Source: Pyxicephalus adspersus (lineage: Eukaryota > Chordata > Amphibia > Anura > Pyxicephalidae). Taken from it: a stretch of DNA of 64,000 nucleotides. The notes under the pieces were generated by a model. That model ran no database searches. It saw only the letters and a list, made by a program, of their open reading frames with translations, and was not told the DNA's origin. The DNA is taken from contig NC_092859.1 in the NCBI RefSeq assembly GCF_032062135.1, positions 123,158,666 to 123,222,665 on the forward strand, written 5' to 3'. This document shows, one piece after another, positions 1 to 33,412 of this stretch (within the stretch, counting starts at the first letter, position 1; every line of letters starts with the position of its first letter). The translations under genes were made by a program, and so were the position numbers.

Positions 1-767
1 ACAAAAGTAGGCACTTAAAGCAGCAATGATATGTGATGTAATACCCTACATCATTTAATAGATTTCATTTAACTGGATTGAGATCAGTGAAATGTGACTT
101 TTGATAAGTTGAATCTGATCATTGTAGTTTGCCCTATTAAAGTTACCCTCCAAGAAATGTTAAAATACGCTTGCCATAATGGGATTTCCCTTTATTTTCT
201 TTCATGGTAAAAATAGTCGGAAGAACAAAGTGAAGGGTCAATAAGGAATCAGACAGCAATAAAACATTCATATATACATCTCAAAGACAGAAAATTGCAG
301 CGTATTACCATCAGGAAGTGATACTGACTTATGAAAATGTTTACATCATTTGTAGCTGAATGAAATATTACAAATTTTACAACAATCTTTTATTTCAACA
401 ATTCTACAATCCAAAATCTTTAGGTAAAATATATTTCAACAGTTGAAAATAATGTATAATTTCTAAAAATAAGGAAAAATATGCTTTATGAGTCTTATCC
501 ATATTCATTTTCCAAGTCATTTATATGTTCACCATGCATTCATTTGTATATCTTTGTCATTTTTCATTCCTACATGTTCCTAATGTTTTCCATCATCACC
601 GCTTCATTGCCATGCAGAGAATGACTAGGGGATTCGGATGGGTTAATATGGAGGTGAATTTCTTTTTCATTCTTTAAATCATCATATGATGCTGCAAACA
701 AGTCTCACAGTACAATACAGATTATCTTGTTAATGTATTATATTTGGTAGTGCATAATGGTTATGGC

Positions 768-923
768 AACTGATAGAACAACCAACCACAGTACAGATCC
801 AAATTGTTGTTTTATATATACAATAGATATATATATATATATTTAAACTGATAGAACAACCAACCACAGTACAGATCCAAATTGTTGTTTTATATATACA
901 ATAGATATATATATATATATTTA
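768..923. repeat. Perfect 78-bp tandem duplication ending in (TA)n
   Basis: Copies 768-845 and 846-923 read identically by eye, each beginning AACTGATAGAACAACC and ending in a TA run followed by TTTA. Identity across the whole unit suggests a recent duplication, probably slippage at the TA tract. Confidence 0.9.
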
Positions 924-1007
924 TACACACACAGTATATTTATTGTATTATTTTATCTAATATTTATAAAAAAATATATACATATATGTATATTGCTAGC
1001 CATCGGG

Positions 1008-1136
1008 AAGAATGTCACCCTTACAGATAGCCAACAAGATCATTGATGTCACTAAATCTGACCTGGGAGGCACAAATTGCTCATTGCTCAAGGAACCCCC
1101 AGCAACCTCTGGAGGAACCCTGGTTCAGAAACACTG
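1008..1136 (+). mobile_element. hAT-type MITE, 3' end only
   Basis: The stretch ends in GGTTCAGAAACACTG, the reverse complement (one mismatch) of the terminal repeat CAGTGTTTCTCAACC that starts the related copy at 7195. Both copies share an interior reading GATAGCC, ...GACCT..GAGGCACAAA.TGCTCATTGCTCAA. The 5' end is missing here. The terminal repeat resembles those of Charlie-like hAT elements, by inference. Confidence 0.65.
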
Positions 1137-1183
1137 GTCTATGGTGCCACAATTTGCCCTTAAAATTCAGAGGATAAATTCCC

Positions 1184-1340
1184 AACTCTCTGGAATGGTT
1201 TTCCTCGTCCTGTTTGGCTTGCTCCTACTTTCTGCTAACTTAAAAGAGCACTCAAAACCCTTTTTCAACCAGTTTGCCTACTTGTCTTCTGTCTTTTGAA
1301 AACCCTTGCTACTTCCTACTATTCCATACCTCCCCTTCTG
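1184..1340 (+). mobile_element. L2 LINE 3' fragment
   Basis: Bases 1184-1340 read as a diverged copy of 41880-42030 in the longer L2 element, sharing CTCTGGAA.GGT.TTCCTC, GGCTTGCTCCTACTTTCTGCT and AAAAGAGCAC. In the L2 this encodes the conserved C-terminal tail after the reverse transcriptase. It is 5' truncated and runs into a TA repeat at 1345-1362. Confidence 0.75.
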
Positions 1341-1363
1341 TTGTTATATATATATATATATAT

Positions 1364-1604
1364 CTTGCCTTTGCAGCGCTAGATCCCAGGTTTGAATCCT
1401 GGCCGGGGCACTATCTGCATGGAGTTTGCAGGTTCTCCCTGTGTTTGTGTGGGTTTCCTCCCACACTCAAAAAACATGCAGTTAGGTTAATTGGCTTCCC
1501 CAAAAAAATTGACATTGAACTGTAATAATGACTGATGTAGGGACCGTAGATTGTGAGCCCCTTTTAGGAACAGTTACTGTCACGACTATGGACTTTGTAC
1601 CATA
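1364..1604 (+). mobile_element. tRNA-type SINE, 5' truncated
   Basis: The copy contains a Pol III B-box-like GGTTTGAATCC at about 1390, a core with GGGTTTCCTCCCACACTC and ACATGCAGTTAGGTTAATTGG, and a tail reading GATTGTGAGCCCCTTTT and GACTATGGACTTTGTA. The same core recurs at 9115 and 40108. The A-box half is missing or decayed here. Confidence 0.75.
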
Positions 1605-1636
1605 TTAATATCATATATACCATATGTACCATATAA

Positions 1637-1664
1637 CATATATATATATATATATATATATATT
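1637..1664. repeat. (TA)n microsatellite
   Basis: A run of alternating T and A, preceded by degenerate ATATACCATATG words from 1605. No function is evident. Confidence 0.9.
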
Positions 1665-2035
1665 AACAAAACAATTAGCATATTTTTTTAGAATGGTAAA
1701 TTATTTATCTTTTTTTTAAACTTGATTGTGCATTGATGAACATTTTCATCATGTTAAACTCTTAAAATTTGCACATTAAACTTCCTGCTTTTAGTATTTT
1801 TAGATGGTGGAGTAGACATACAGAGAAATGGAAAGTCTATATAAATTAGCTAAACTTAGGTGACTTTGTTAAATTGATGATGCAAGCCTGACCTTAGTTA
1901 CTACTAATATTGTAGGTTTGAATCTGTGATATTAATATGGTAATAATAACACATAAATATCCTCACATAAAAATCATGTATTGTTAGTACAGTCAACCAT
2001 ACTATGAAATCCTTTAATGTGTATGATTTGAACAG

Positions 2036-24036
<22,001 letters not shown>

Positions 24037-24150
24037 TGTTAAATTATATTTATTTGATGTAGTTCAGTAAAACTGAAATGTGTTTAAAAATCTTCTGATA
24101 TTTTTTTTACACTGCTGAAAAATAAAAAATATAATAAAATAACAAACACT
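24037..24150 (+). terminator. trpm1: trpm1 3' UTR with poly(A) signals
   Basis: AATAAA hexamers at 24121-24126 and 24133-24138 lie about 90 bp after the stop, which would give a very short 3' UTR. A further AATAAA at 24370-24375 offers a longer alternative. The actual cleavage site cannot be read from sequence. Confidence 0.6.
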
Positions 24151-24544
24151 TGACAATTCTATCACCTGGATTGCTTAAAGCCACACTACCTCAGTCATTT
24201 ATTATTTGTTGATTCACCATTGACATTTACAATGTGGAATTCATCAATTGTCATGCTCACTGCCCAGCCAGAAAACTAAGCAGAACATTTATTTTTAGAA
24301 GCAAGACAGTAAAGTGTAGTAATAGGAAACCCTAGCACCGTAATGTCATTGAGAAAGTCAATTTCTTTGAATAAATATATTTATTAGCTTAATATATTTA
24401 TAAGCTTATTATGAAGTATAAGAAAGACAACTGTAAATTAACACCACGGGTTACAAAATAAGTCTCCCCAGAACACACTTTGGTCAAACAACTATCTGAT
24501 GTATATATTAGACACAAAAAATTGGAGTTTTCAAATATGCCTTG

Positions 24545-24722
24545 TTAGGGGTGTCCACATTCAGTCCTTGAAGGCCACATACAGGCCAGGATTTTCATAT
24601 ACATGGAATTTTCTTCTGACTCTTTGTAAAGCATAAGGTACAAAATGTTCTCTGGTAATAAAATGCTAATAATGTGTCTAGATCACAGCATCTAAGGACT
24701 GAGGTTAGACAGCCTTTTGTTA
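24545..24722. mobile_element. hAT-like MITE, decayed
   Basis: The left part reads TTAGGGGTGTCCACATTCAG, TCCTTGAAGGCCACATACAG. The right part reads GCATCTAAGGACTGAGGTTA, GACAGCC. This resembles the common vertebrate hAT terminus CAGGGGTGTC..CTCCAGTCCT and its mirror. No target duplication is clear. Confidence 0.6.
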
Positions 24723-26652
24723 TTAAGCTTAAAGTTAAATAAAAGCTTAAAGCTAATAATAATAATAATAATAAATTTAATTATAATACAACAAAATTAA
24801 TATATGCACGCACATTGTCCAAATTATTATTGTTATTATTAAACAGGATTTATATAGCGCCAACATATTACGCAGTGCTGCGCTTTCATTAAATAGGGGT
24901 TGCAAGTGATAGACTAATACAGACAGTGATACAGGAGGGGAGGACCCTGCCCCGAAGAGCTTACAACCTAGTAGGTGGGGGAATTTACACACAGTAGGAT
25001 GGGAGATATGTAGTGGTGGGAAGTAGTGATGGTTTCAAAAGGCAGAAGAAGATGGGTAGGCAAGTTTGAAAAAATAGGTTTTGAGCGCTCTTTTAAATGA
25101 GCAGAAAGTAGGAGCAAGCCGAATAGGACGAGGAAGACCATTCCAGAGAGTTGGGGCAGCTCTAGAGAAGTCTTGTATCCATGCGTGTGATGTGGTTATG
25201 AGTGAGGAAGTCAGTAGTAGGTCATTGGAGGAGCAGAGAGAGCGGCTGGGGTAGTACTTTTTTTACCAGGTCAGAAATGTAAGTGGGACAATAACTGTGT
25301 AGAGATTTGAAGGCAAAGCACAGGAGCTTGGATTTGATTCTACGGTGAAATGGAAGTCCATGGAGAGAACTACAAAGAGATGCAGCGGAAGAGGAGCGTA
25401 GGGAAGGATGGATGAGTCTGGCTGCAGCATTCATAATAGATTGTAGAGGAGAGAGTCGGGTTGGTAGAATACCAGAGGAGAAGGTTACAGTAGTCCAGAC
25501 GGGAGATGATAACGGCATGTACAAGGAGTTTGGTGGTCTCAGGGGACAGGTAGGGGCGGATTTTGGAGATGTTGAGTAGGTGAAAGTGACAGGACCTGGA
25601 AATGTTCTGAATATGGGGGGTATATGAGAGGGCAGAGGCAAAGATGACACCAAGACAACGTGCCTGAGGGGAGGGCCGAATACCGGTGTTGTTAACAGTT
25701 AGATATATGTCGGGGAGATTTGGAATTTGAGGGGGGGGATGATGAGTTCTGTTTTATCCAGGTTGAGCTTCAAAAATCGATCAGACATCCATGATGAGAT
25801 GACTGACAGGCAGCGTGAGACCTTATCTAGGACTGACGGAGACAGATGAGGGGTGGACAGATAGATTTGATTGTCATCAACATACAGATGGTACTGTAAG
25901 CCAAAGGAGGATATGAGACTACCGAGAGAGGAGGTGTACAGAGAAAAGAGAACCGGTCCAAGGACTGACCCTTGGGGAACACCAACAGGGAGGCGAGTGG
26001 GCGAGGAGGAATTACCATTGAAAGAAACTTGAAAGGAGCGGTCAAACAGATAGGAAGCAAACCAAGAGGGAGAAGGGTCACTGATAACTATGGAGCGCAT
26101 GATTTGTATTAGAAGGGGGTGATCAACGGTGTCAAAAGCAGAGGAAAGATCAAGGAGAAGGAGCAGGGAAAAGTTGCCTTGAGACTTAGCTCTGATGAGG
26201 TCATTGGCCACTTTAGTAAGGGCTGTTTCGATGGAATAGACAGCTCGAAAGCCAGACTGGAGGGGGTCAAGGAAAGAGTTGGTGCTCAGGTAACGGGTGA
26301 GTCTTTTGTAGACAAGGCGTTCAAGAAGTTTGGAGACATATGGGAGAAGGGAGATAGGACGGTAGTTAGAGGGTAGGAAGGGGTCTAGTGAGGGTTTCTT
26401 TAGGATAGGGAGAATTATGGCATGTTTGAAAGCTGAGGGGTATTTACCAGTAGAAAGGGAGAGATTGAATAGTTCAGTCAGGGCAGGGGCCAGGGTGGAG
26501 GAGTGGGCACGGAGTAGATCAGGGGAAATTGGGTCAATCGGACAGGAGAGATGATGGAGATGATGAGAGAAGAGAAGAGACTTCGTCCAGAGTAACAGGG
26601 CTGAGGGAGGTTGAGTGGGTATGGTCGGAGTGGCGCAGTGAGCAGAGACATA

Positions 26653-27446
26653 GGCCCTGATTTATTAAAGTTCTCTAAGGCTGGAGATAATACACTTTCA
26701 CTAGTGAAGCTGGGTAATCCAGCAAACCTGGAATGGATTTTCTAAAAGTCATTAGCTAGCAGTATTCCCGAGTGTGACTTTCCAGACAAAAATCGGTATT
26801 CCCGAGTCACACTTGGGGTCGCTTTTGACGAAAAACACTCCCACTTACCTTGCTCCATCGACGTCCCCCGTCGTCCTGTTGGTCCCCGCAGGTCCTGGTG
26901 ACACGGCCTTCCTCCTCGATCTCCAGCCGGTGAATGCAGAGGCGATCTTCGGGGTTCCCGGTGACATTGGTACATGCATCGGTGCAGGTGGATCGTTGGG
27001 AAATTCAAATAATTTTGTATTAGATTCAATACACAATAGCTGTATCCAATACAAAGAAATTCCCATATATTATATATAGAATTATATTATATCATACATA
27101 CATTATATATGCTACTGTACACTTATATTACATGTTAAATATTTTTTTTATTTATTTTTTTTTAACAGATTTTTGTGTTTTGTTATCTAAAGTTTATTCA
27201 TACATGTATTAAATATCGGTGTTATGCCTAAGAATTACAGCCTACAATGAAAAATACATTTCCAAATTTCCATGCAAAAAGCGGTACAATTTTTTGCATT
27301 GGAATTTGGACGGAATTAGATTGCTAGGGAGGTTAGCAAATGTTTTTAATCCTGGACCAGATCCTATCCAGGTTTGCTGGATCACCCAGCCTCACTGATG
27401 AAAGTGTATTCTCCCCAGCCTAGGAGAAGTTTAATAAATCAGGGCC
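26653..27446. mobile_element. Foldback MITE inserted in the L2
   Basis: The left end GGCCCTGATTTATTAAAG and right end CTTTTAATAAATCAGGGCC-like sequence (27429-27446) are mirrored, as are CCAGCAAACCTGG and CCAGGTTTGCTGG further in. ATA is present at both borders (26650-26652 and 27447-27449), a probable 3-bp target duplication. Removing the element and one ATA leaves the L2 frame open across the joint (KIGHY then VSAHC). A second element lies within it. Confidence 0.88.
26757..27332. mobile_element. GC-rich MITE nested inside the foldback MITE
   Basis: It interrupts the foldback loop at TTAGC, which occurs at 26752-26756 and 27333-27337. The left end reads TAGCAGTATTCCCGAGTGTG and the right end ATTGCTAGGGAGG, and a second CGGTATTCCCGAGTCACAC occurs inside at about 26792. 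The uninterrupted loop is seen in the 3241 copy (TTTGTTAGCAAATG). The first half is GC-rich with CCCCGTCGTCC words and the second is AT-rich. Confidence 0.8.
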
Positions 27447-30400
27447 ATAATGACCGATTTTGTCTATTTTATCTCTAAAGTAGGTGGCAATGTCTTGGGC
27501 AGAGAAGGATGTTGTGGGGGGAGCTGGTGTGGGGTTTAGGAGGGAGTCAATTGTATAGAAGAGGTTGCGTGGGTTGGAAGCTTGAAAGGAAATGACTGCA
27601 GAGAAATAATTTTGTTTGGTGACAGTGAGCTCTGTGTTAAATCTTTGTAGCTTGGCTTTGTAGTCCATGAAGTCAGCGCTGAGGCCAAACTTACTCTACT
27701 TGCGCTCAGCTGCACGAACAGTCTTTGTAGCTGTTTGTAGCTGTTTGGTGTGATTGTTGTGCCAGGGTCTGGGGTTGGCAGGGCAGAGGTAGCGGAAGGC
27801 GGCAGAGGCTACTTTATCCAAAGCCAGGGAAAGAGAGTGGTTTAACATGGTGGCAATATCATCTGGGGAGTTGATTTTGGGGGTTAGGGATGCAAGGCAG
27901 TTTGAGAAAAGGTTGTGGTCAAGGTTACGGATATCTCTCTGCCATTGACCAATGAGGGGTAAGGGGCTAAAGAGACGGACAGAGTGGATTTCAAAAGAGG
28001 TGAAAATGAGAAAGGGTGGGGTAGGAAGGACTCTGTATGTACAGTTAGGTGAGAGAAGGAGACCCGCACCACCTCCTACTTTGTTGCCAGGTCAGATGGC
28101 AAAGAATTCCAAACAGGTATCCCTGCAGTGTAAGTGTAACTGCATTTATAATCAGAGGAGTTCAAAAATCTAGTTTCATCATTGCTGGCAGTCCAGTTGA
28201 AAGTCCAGTAAAGTATACCAACTATGCAACTAAGTGGATCATCAGTTTTGAATGAAGAACAAACTATCTTATTCCAGCGAGTTTATTTGTGCATCAGTGT
28301 GAACACTTAAAAAAAAAAATTTGGTCCTGATATATGTCCTATATGTGGGTTCTATAGATGAGACAGAACCAATGAAAAGTAAATGAAGAAAATGTAATGA
28401 CTTAAATTAATTAAATATGACGAGATAAACAGTAACCTCAGCCAAACATGAACCCATTGAGACTATTCAGTGTATAAAAAAGCAGTAATAAGTTAAAACA
28501 TACTATAATCATTAGCAACCAATCAGCTTTCAGATTCCCATTCTGAACTCATTTATAAGTTTATTTGCATTTAATTGATTTGCGTTGTTTAACTTGTGTG
28601 TTATTATTGGTGTATTCTTCTTCTTCATTCTTCGCAGTGCATTCCTAATAAACCCTATATTGGTAATTATTACCTGAAAAATGGTAACAATGATAAAGCA
28701 AGAAAGACAATGAAGCTACTTTAGCAAGGTATAAAATTTATGATAAAGTGCTACGTGATTGGTTCTCATGGTTTACAGAAATTCTTTCTTAATTATATTT
28801 AAATTAAATCGATTCATAATCATTAACTTTTGTCATTTGTATTTAAAAGTCATAAATTCATTTCCTTTACTTTAAGTAAAGGCCTACAAGTAACTGTATG
28901 TTACTACAATTCTGTAACTGATACTGGTCTTTCCGTGGATATACTGAAAAAGGAATTTTTTTTTTGTATACCTTTGTAGACTATTAGAAAGAAATTGCTG
29001 CACAAAACCTTGATAAAACTAGATGTGAATGAATATTTTATATCTTGTTTCAGCAAGAATTAATTTTTTCCTCTATAACAAATACTCGTAAGGTAATCGG
29101 CATCCCCCATAATTGTGCAGCCACACATTAACTATTGATGTAAAATACCATTTATTTTATGAATCAACATCAGCATTTCATCACCAGAATTACTACTTTC
29201 TTCACTTATTTTAAATCTACATTCATCAGCTAACGTCCTGAAAAAATGTTTTATTAAATATATTTTGGAAACATTAACATGTCCACAGGGATACAGGATC
29301 TTGTTTTATGGGATTTCAATAACAATTCAAGATAATAGGTGCCTGTTCTAAAAGTACATTTTAAATGTTTTTAATTTCAGAACCTTTGCTTTGCTCACAC
29401 ATTATGATAGCTCACTGACATCATTTATATGTGTCCCAAATAGCATACAGTATTTGATCATGTCCTGGCTGCATTCTTTATATTTGCCAGTGGGTGGTGC
29501 AGAAACTTTAACATGAACAACATGAGAGGCAATGGAAGTATGACATTGGAAAACCAGCAGCTGCCCATGTTGGAGTAATGGTATGTACATACTTAGGGAA
29601 TTTCTTTAAATTTTATTTTCGAATAATATTACAATTTAAATCAACCCTTGCTATAAATTAAAGTTATTGTACTATCCACCTATCAGTATAATAACTGATC
29701 TACAATACACAAAAAGTGTTTAACAGACAAAATTATTGCACAGTGTATGACTACTTTAAAATAATGCTTTTTCATGTTTCACATGGGTTTGGAGTGCAAC
29801 ATCAGGGGAGCAGATATTCTATAATAAATTGCAACAAATGCAAGAAAAACCACCTACAGCAAATTGCCAGTCAAATCTGCTAGTGGATGCCCCCAGATGC
29901 CTAGAAGTTAAAAGCAAACATCCATGAGTGGTTAACCACATGGTTGGCAGCTGTCTGTTTGAACTCACACTTACTAAACTAAACTTTTTACAAATAAAAA
30001 AAAAAACAGTTTAAAACTTTGCTAACCAAAAACGTACTGCTACAACCTGTGTGCATAAAAACATCTAAAAATCATGAAATTGCTGCCTTTGGTACAATGC
30101 TGGTAGAAATGCTAACCCTAATACAAAGTGATTGGATATACCTGAATGGGACCTGAAAACCTAGCTTAATGAAGATGAAATAGGCATACAAAAATAGATG
30201 TTAAAATGTTTATACAGAAACAAATGCTGCAATGTAATGTGTATAAAATGCTTCTGAAGATGATTTTGTTATTAATGTCTTAAGATTTATTTATTGATGC
30301 AGCTTGAGATGACCAAGTGGTTTAATGTTTTCAGACACTGCATAATGCACAGTTAGCACATTTTCGATGCAAAAGATGGTATAATTAATTACCAAAGATA

Positions 30401-31239
30401 AGACAGAACACTTCACATGAAGAACATTCTGTTACAGCTCAATAAAATGTTTGTTTTAAGGGTTTCTTTTAACTTTGGCATAAAACATATGGAAAGACTG
30501 GACTACACAAGTGTGTTTAGTCACAGGATCTAGACACATATCTGTAAAATAATTAATCATGTCTTAGTATAAATCTTCCTATACAAGTATGTTCCATTGT
30601 TCCATGTACTCTTCTTTGGGCTTTTAAAGCAATCCTATCATATATATATCAGAAGAGAATATATGCTTTTTATTGAATGTCTTCAGATGGCCGATTTTTT
30701 TTTTTTACCTGAACACATTCTGTATGTCATACTGGGAATTAATATGTTTCTAAGGGCATTTTTATTTAAACAACCAACAATTATAAAGCCTTTGTATGAT
30801 CACCAATCCCAGTTGCCAGCTAAGAGCACTCAGCTACCTATGGCACTCCCTGTTCGCCTTGCGACCAGCTACAGAATTTCAATACCCAAAGAGAATTGAT
30901 AGGGCACCAAGTCGTAAGCTGGTCTGGTGCAATACTGTGGAGGCAGGTCATTGATTTTACTGCTTTACCGGTGATCCAAATGTTGGTAAATTGCTTTTAG
31001 CAATGGGATCATTAATGTGACATAGGCCTTATAAATGTATAAAATGTATAAAAGTAATATAATATAAAAACACATAAAGGGGACAGTAGTTGGCATTGAT
31101 TAGATTTGATGTAAAGTGAAGGTGGACTATGTGTAAAAGTTTAAGTGCTGTAATGATATTTAGTGGGTTGACTACATTTTGGTGATTTAATGATGGAAAA
31201 AATAAGGGTTACAGCCAGTCTTCTTACAATAGAATTGTT

Positions 31240-31640
31240 CTTTTGCCTCTGTCCCTAGATAATCAACATTTTGTACCTGAAATGATAAACCTCCAACCCA
31301 TCCCCAACTCAGGGGTATGATATCCCTAAATGTATCAAGCCCTCCCAATACCAATTGAGAAGTATGATATGAACATATCTTGTCCTCTTATCCTAAATTT
31401 GGGAGTACATTGTCCCTAGAAATATCCATTCCTCCCATTCCCACCATCCTTGTCTTAGAAGTAGGGTATGCTTAGATATATCATGTCCTTGCTTCCCACA
31501 CTCAGGGGTATAGCGTTCCAGGTAAAATCCCTGCTATCCCTCCCTCCTATCTCTATAACAGGAGCATGAAGCCCCTTAAAAAGTCTGTGCCCCCCATCAC
31601 AGGAACATGGCATCTCTTCTTTCTATTTTTGATTAATTCT
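31240..31640. repeat. Degenerate tandem repeat, about 60-75 bp unit
   Basis: Similar phrases recur: CCCATCCCCAACTCAGGGGTATGA..TCCCTA at 31299, TTGGGAGTACATTGTCCCTA at 31398, CTTCCCACACTCAGGGGTAT at 31492 and CATCACAGGAACATGGCATC at 31595. Each has a run of pyrimidines, then A(C/T)TC/CACAGGRGTAT, then a CCCT(A/T) word. Copies are heavily diverged, so the unit length is approximate. Confidence 0.5.
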
Positions 31641-31904
31641 TGAACCCACAGGTAAACATCCAGAGTAGCTTGTCAAAACTGAAATAATTCCAATATTGCT
31701 GTAGTACGTGCAGTGGACATTTTCTTCTGGAATAACCTAAATGACTTTAGTATGGTTTTTTACGTCTTCCATAAAATAATATCAGATGGGGAGGGGGTCA
31801 TCCATGTCAATGCCTTAAGGGTTTAAACATTATCTGAAATATATTTGAAGTAACAGGGCCAGAACTGTTTATCCAGTTAGCTAAATAAGTTAATTTCAGG
31901 TTTG

Positions 31905-32890
31905 CAGGGCGGGGGTTGTTGTTTTGGGATTTTAAAGGTCTTCAGCTAATTAACCAAATACTACATTTTAGTTTTGCCATTCAGGGGCTGTCATCAAGGC
32001 CAATTTTAGGGGATAGGGGGCATATTGGGAAATTGACCAGGGCAGGGGTAAAGGGTGCTGGAATGCTTTACAGTAAAGGTTCCCCTTTTATACTTGGTCT
32101 AATACTGTCCATGGATGTCATAATAGGGTTTTAGGTCATAGCTCTTCATCTATCAAACCAATTATTTTGGCTGTTTGGCGGGCAGTAAAACGTGTCCCCA
32201 CACACACTTGGCTGCACCTATTGTTTGCCACAGAGCGCTTAGTGCGCTGCTGCCTCTGCTTTGTGTCCTTTTTTTTTTTGCCACTTTTAAATGTTGGGAG
32301 GTATGGTTTTGAGGAATAGGGGAAAATTTGAGAAATTGCCCAGGGCCTCCACCTTTTCTATGGCCCCAATGGACAGAATAGTAGTGGGGGGGGGGTTAAA
32401 GGAGCTGGAATGCTTTACATTTAAGACTGACCTGAACAGGGCTTCATTTTATTATTATTACTAATATTATTACACAGTATTTATATAAAGCCGACATATT
32501 ACGCAGCTCTGTACAAAGCCCTCAAAGGGGCTCACAATCTAATGTCCCTTCCATAGTCATATGTCTTTGGGGGGAACCTAGTTTTTGGCATATTTTTGGA
32601 ATTTTGCCTAATACTGTCCCCAGATGCCATAACTGAGTTTTAGAAGTCATAACATTTGACTTAACTAACCAATTATTACTGTTTGCAAGGCAGGATGGTC
32701 GTCAACGCCAATTTGTTTTTCTTTTGGCGAGTTACAATGAGTCATACCCTAGGGAACCAATTGGCAGAATACTGGGGGGCTAGGAATGGAGTGAATTTTG
32801 GGCCCCATTTTCATTTAAAAACGTTCTTGGTTATTGTATTGGAGTTTGAAAGGTCATAATTCGTCATCTAACAAACCAAACACCAAGTGC
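31905..32890. repeat. Degenerate tandem repeat, roughly 200-bp unit, interrupted
   Basis: The phrase AAAGGTC(A/T)T..(T)CATCTA(A)CAAACCAA recurs near 31935, 32132, 32644 and 32854. GGAATGCTTTACA recurs at 32060 and 32408, CTAATACTGTCC at 32099 and 32608, and GCCAATTT at 31999 and 32708. The spacing is near 200 bp once the reversed SINE/L2 tail at 32453-32575 and another interruption near 32190-32290 are allowed for. Confidence 0.55.
32453..32575 (-). mobile_element. SINE 3' tail, reverse orientation
   Basis: The + strand reads ATTATTACACAGTATTTATA, GCCGACATATTACGCAGC, GGGGCTCACAATCTAATGTC and ATAGTCATATGTC, the reverse complement of the SINE tail seen at 6722 and 40108. It is inserted in the ~200-bp repeat array. 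Confidence 0.85.
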
Positions 32891-32944
32891 TTAATTTATT
32901 TAACAGAGAATCAGACATTCCCTCAAACATTCCCTAGTGGTAAT

Positions 32945-33412
32945 CAGTTTAAACTCAATAATTTCACTTTACATAAAAGGGCAACCCTTTTATGTAGTGT
33001 AAAAATTCTGTTGTTTGTTTTTTGTTTTAAGTGCAACACCCTTTTTAAAAAAAAAAAAAATAGGGTGCAGCACCGCCCTCTAATTCTTGATCCCCTAGGC
33101 GATCGAGAATGAATAGGAGCCTCCCGAGATACCTATGTCGCGCATCACGGGAGGCTCATGGCTGCTCCTTTTGCGCAGTGGGATCGCCAAGTTCTTTTCC
33201 CATCTACGTCACCTGATCTCGCACCTGGGACGGGTGACGTAGGAACGAGGAGGAGAAGATGGCGCCGGCCGGAGCGCCGGCCTAAAGACGGATGCCAGGA
33301 CAACGTAGGACCCCATGGAATAGATGTCCGGATAGATCAGACTGCCCTGCAGGATTGAAGGTAAGTGTATTTTTGTTGTTATGGGGGACTTTTGAGTTTA
33401 GTTCCTCTTTAA
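32945..33412 (+). mobile_element. TTAA-family GC-rich MITE beside the mtmr10 promoter
   Basis: It contains TTTACATAAAAGGGCAACCC (as at 45281), an A-run then GGGTGCAGCACCGCCCTC, a hairpin GGAGCCTCCCGAG..CACGGGAGGCTC, TGACGTAGGAACG and GCGCCGGCCGGAGCGCCGGC. It ends GAAGGTAAGTGTATTTTT and GAGTTTAGTTCCTCTTTAA. The right terminus mirrors the TTAA-AG-CGGA type starts of the copies at 36786 and 45243. The left terminus is unclear. Confidence 0.75.

Larger units (their letters stand above)
1..2035 (+). other. trpm1 intron (3' end), repeat-filled
   Basis: This is the 3' portion of a trpm1 intron whose donor lies before the window. Bases 1-760 are AT-rich with nothing recognisable. After that come a perfect 78-bp tandem duplication, a hAT-type MITE end, an L2 3' fragment, a SINE and long TA repeats, each listed separately. 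Bases 1670-2035 lead to the acceptor at 2034-2035 and show no other feature. Confidence 0.7.
24832..28090 (-). mobile_element. L2-clade LINE, 5' truncated, with nested insertions
   Basis: Read on the minus strand from 28090 downward it shows an endonuclease motif (VGGGAGLLLS, near 28070). A linker follows (ATYFRDKIDKIGHY) up to the insertion at 26650-27449. The reverse transcriptase then has [37 protein letters not shown] and KLNLDKTE (26211-25699). Next is the C-terminal tail (NAAARLIHP, LHGLPFHRRIKSKLL, about 25450-25222) and the 3' tail reaching 24832 with GCTATATAAATCCTG-type sequence and AATAATAA repeats. Frame breaks, including one at a G-run near 25730, make it inactive. The start of the endonuclease domain is missing, the usual result of incomplete reverse transcription. 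Confidence 0.92.

Noticed and set aside
25222..26211. Host gene encoding a reverse transcriptase
   Set aside because: The frames are pieces of one interrupted L2 LINE with frame breaks and a typical LINE 3' tail. It is not a host gene.
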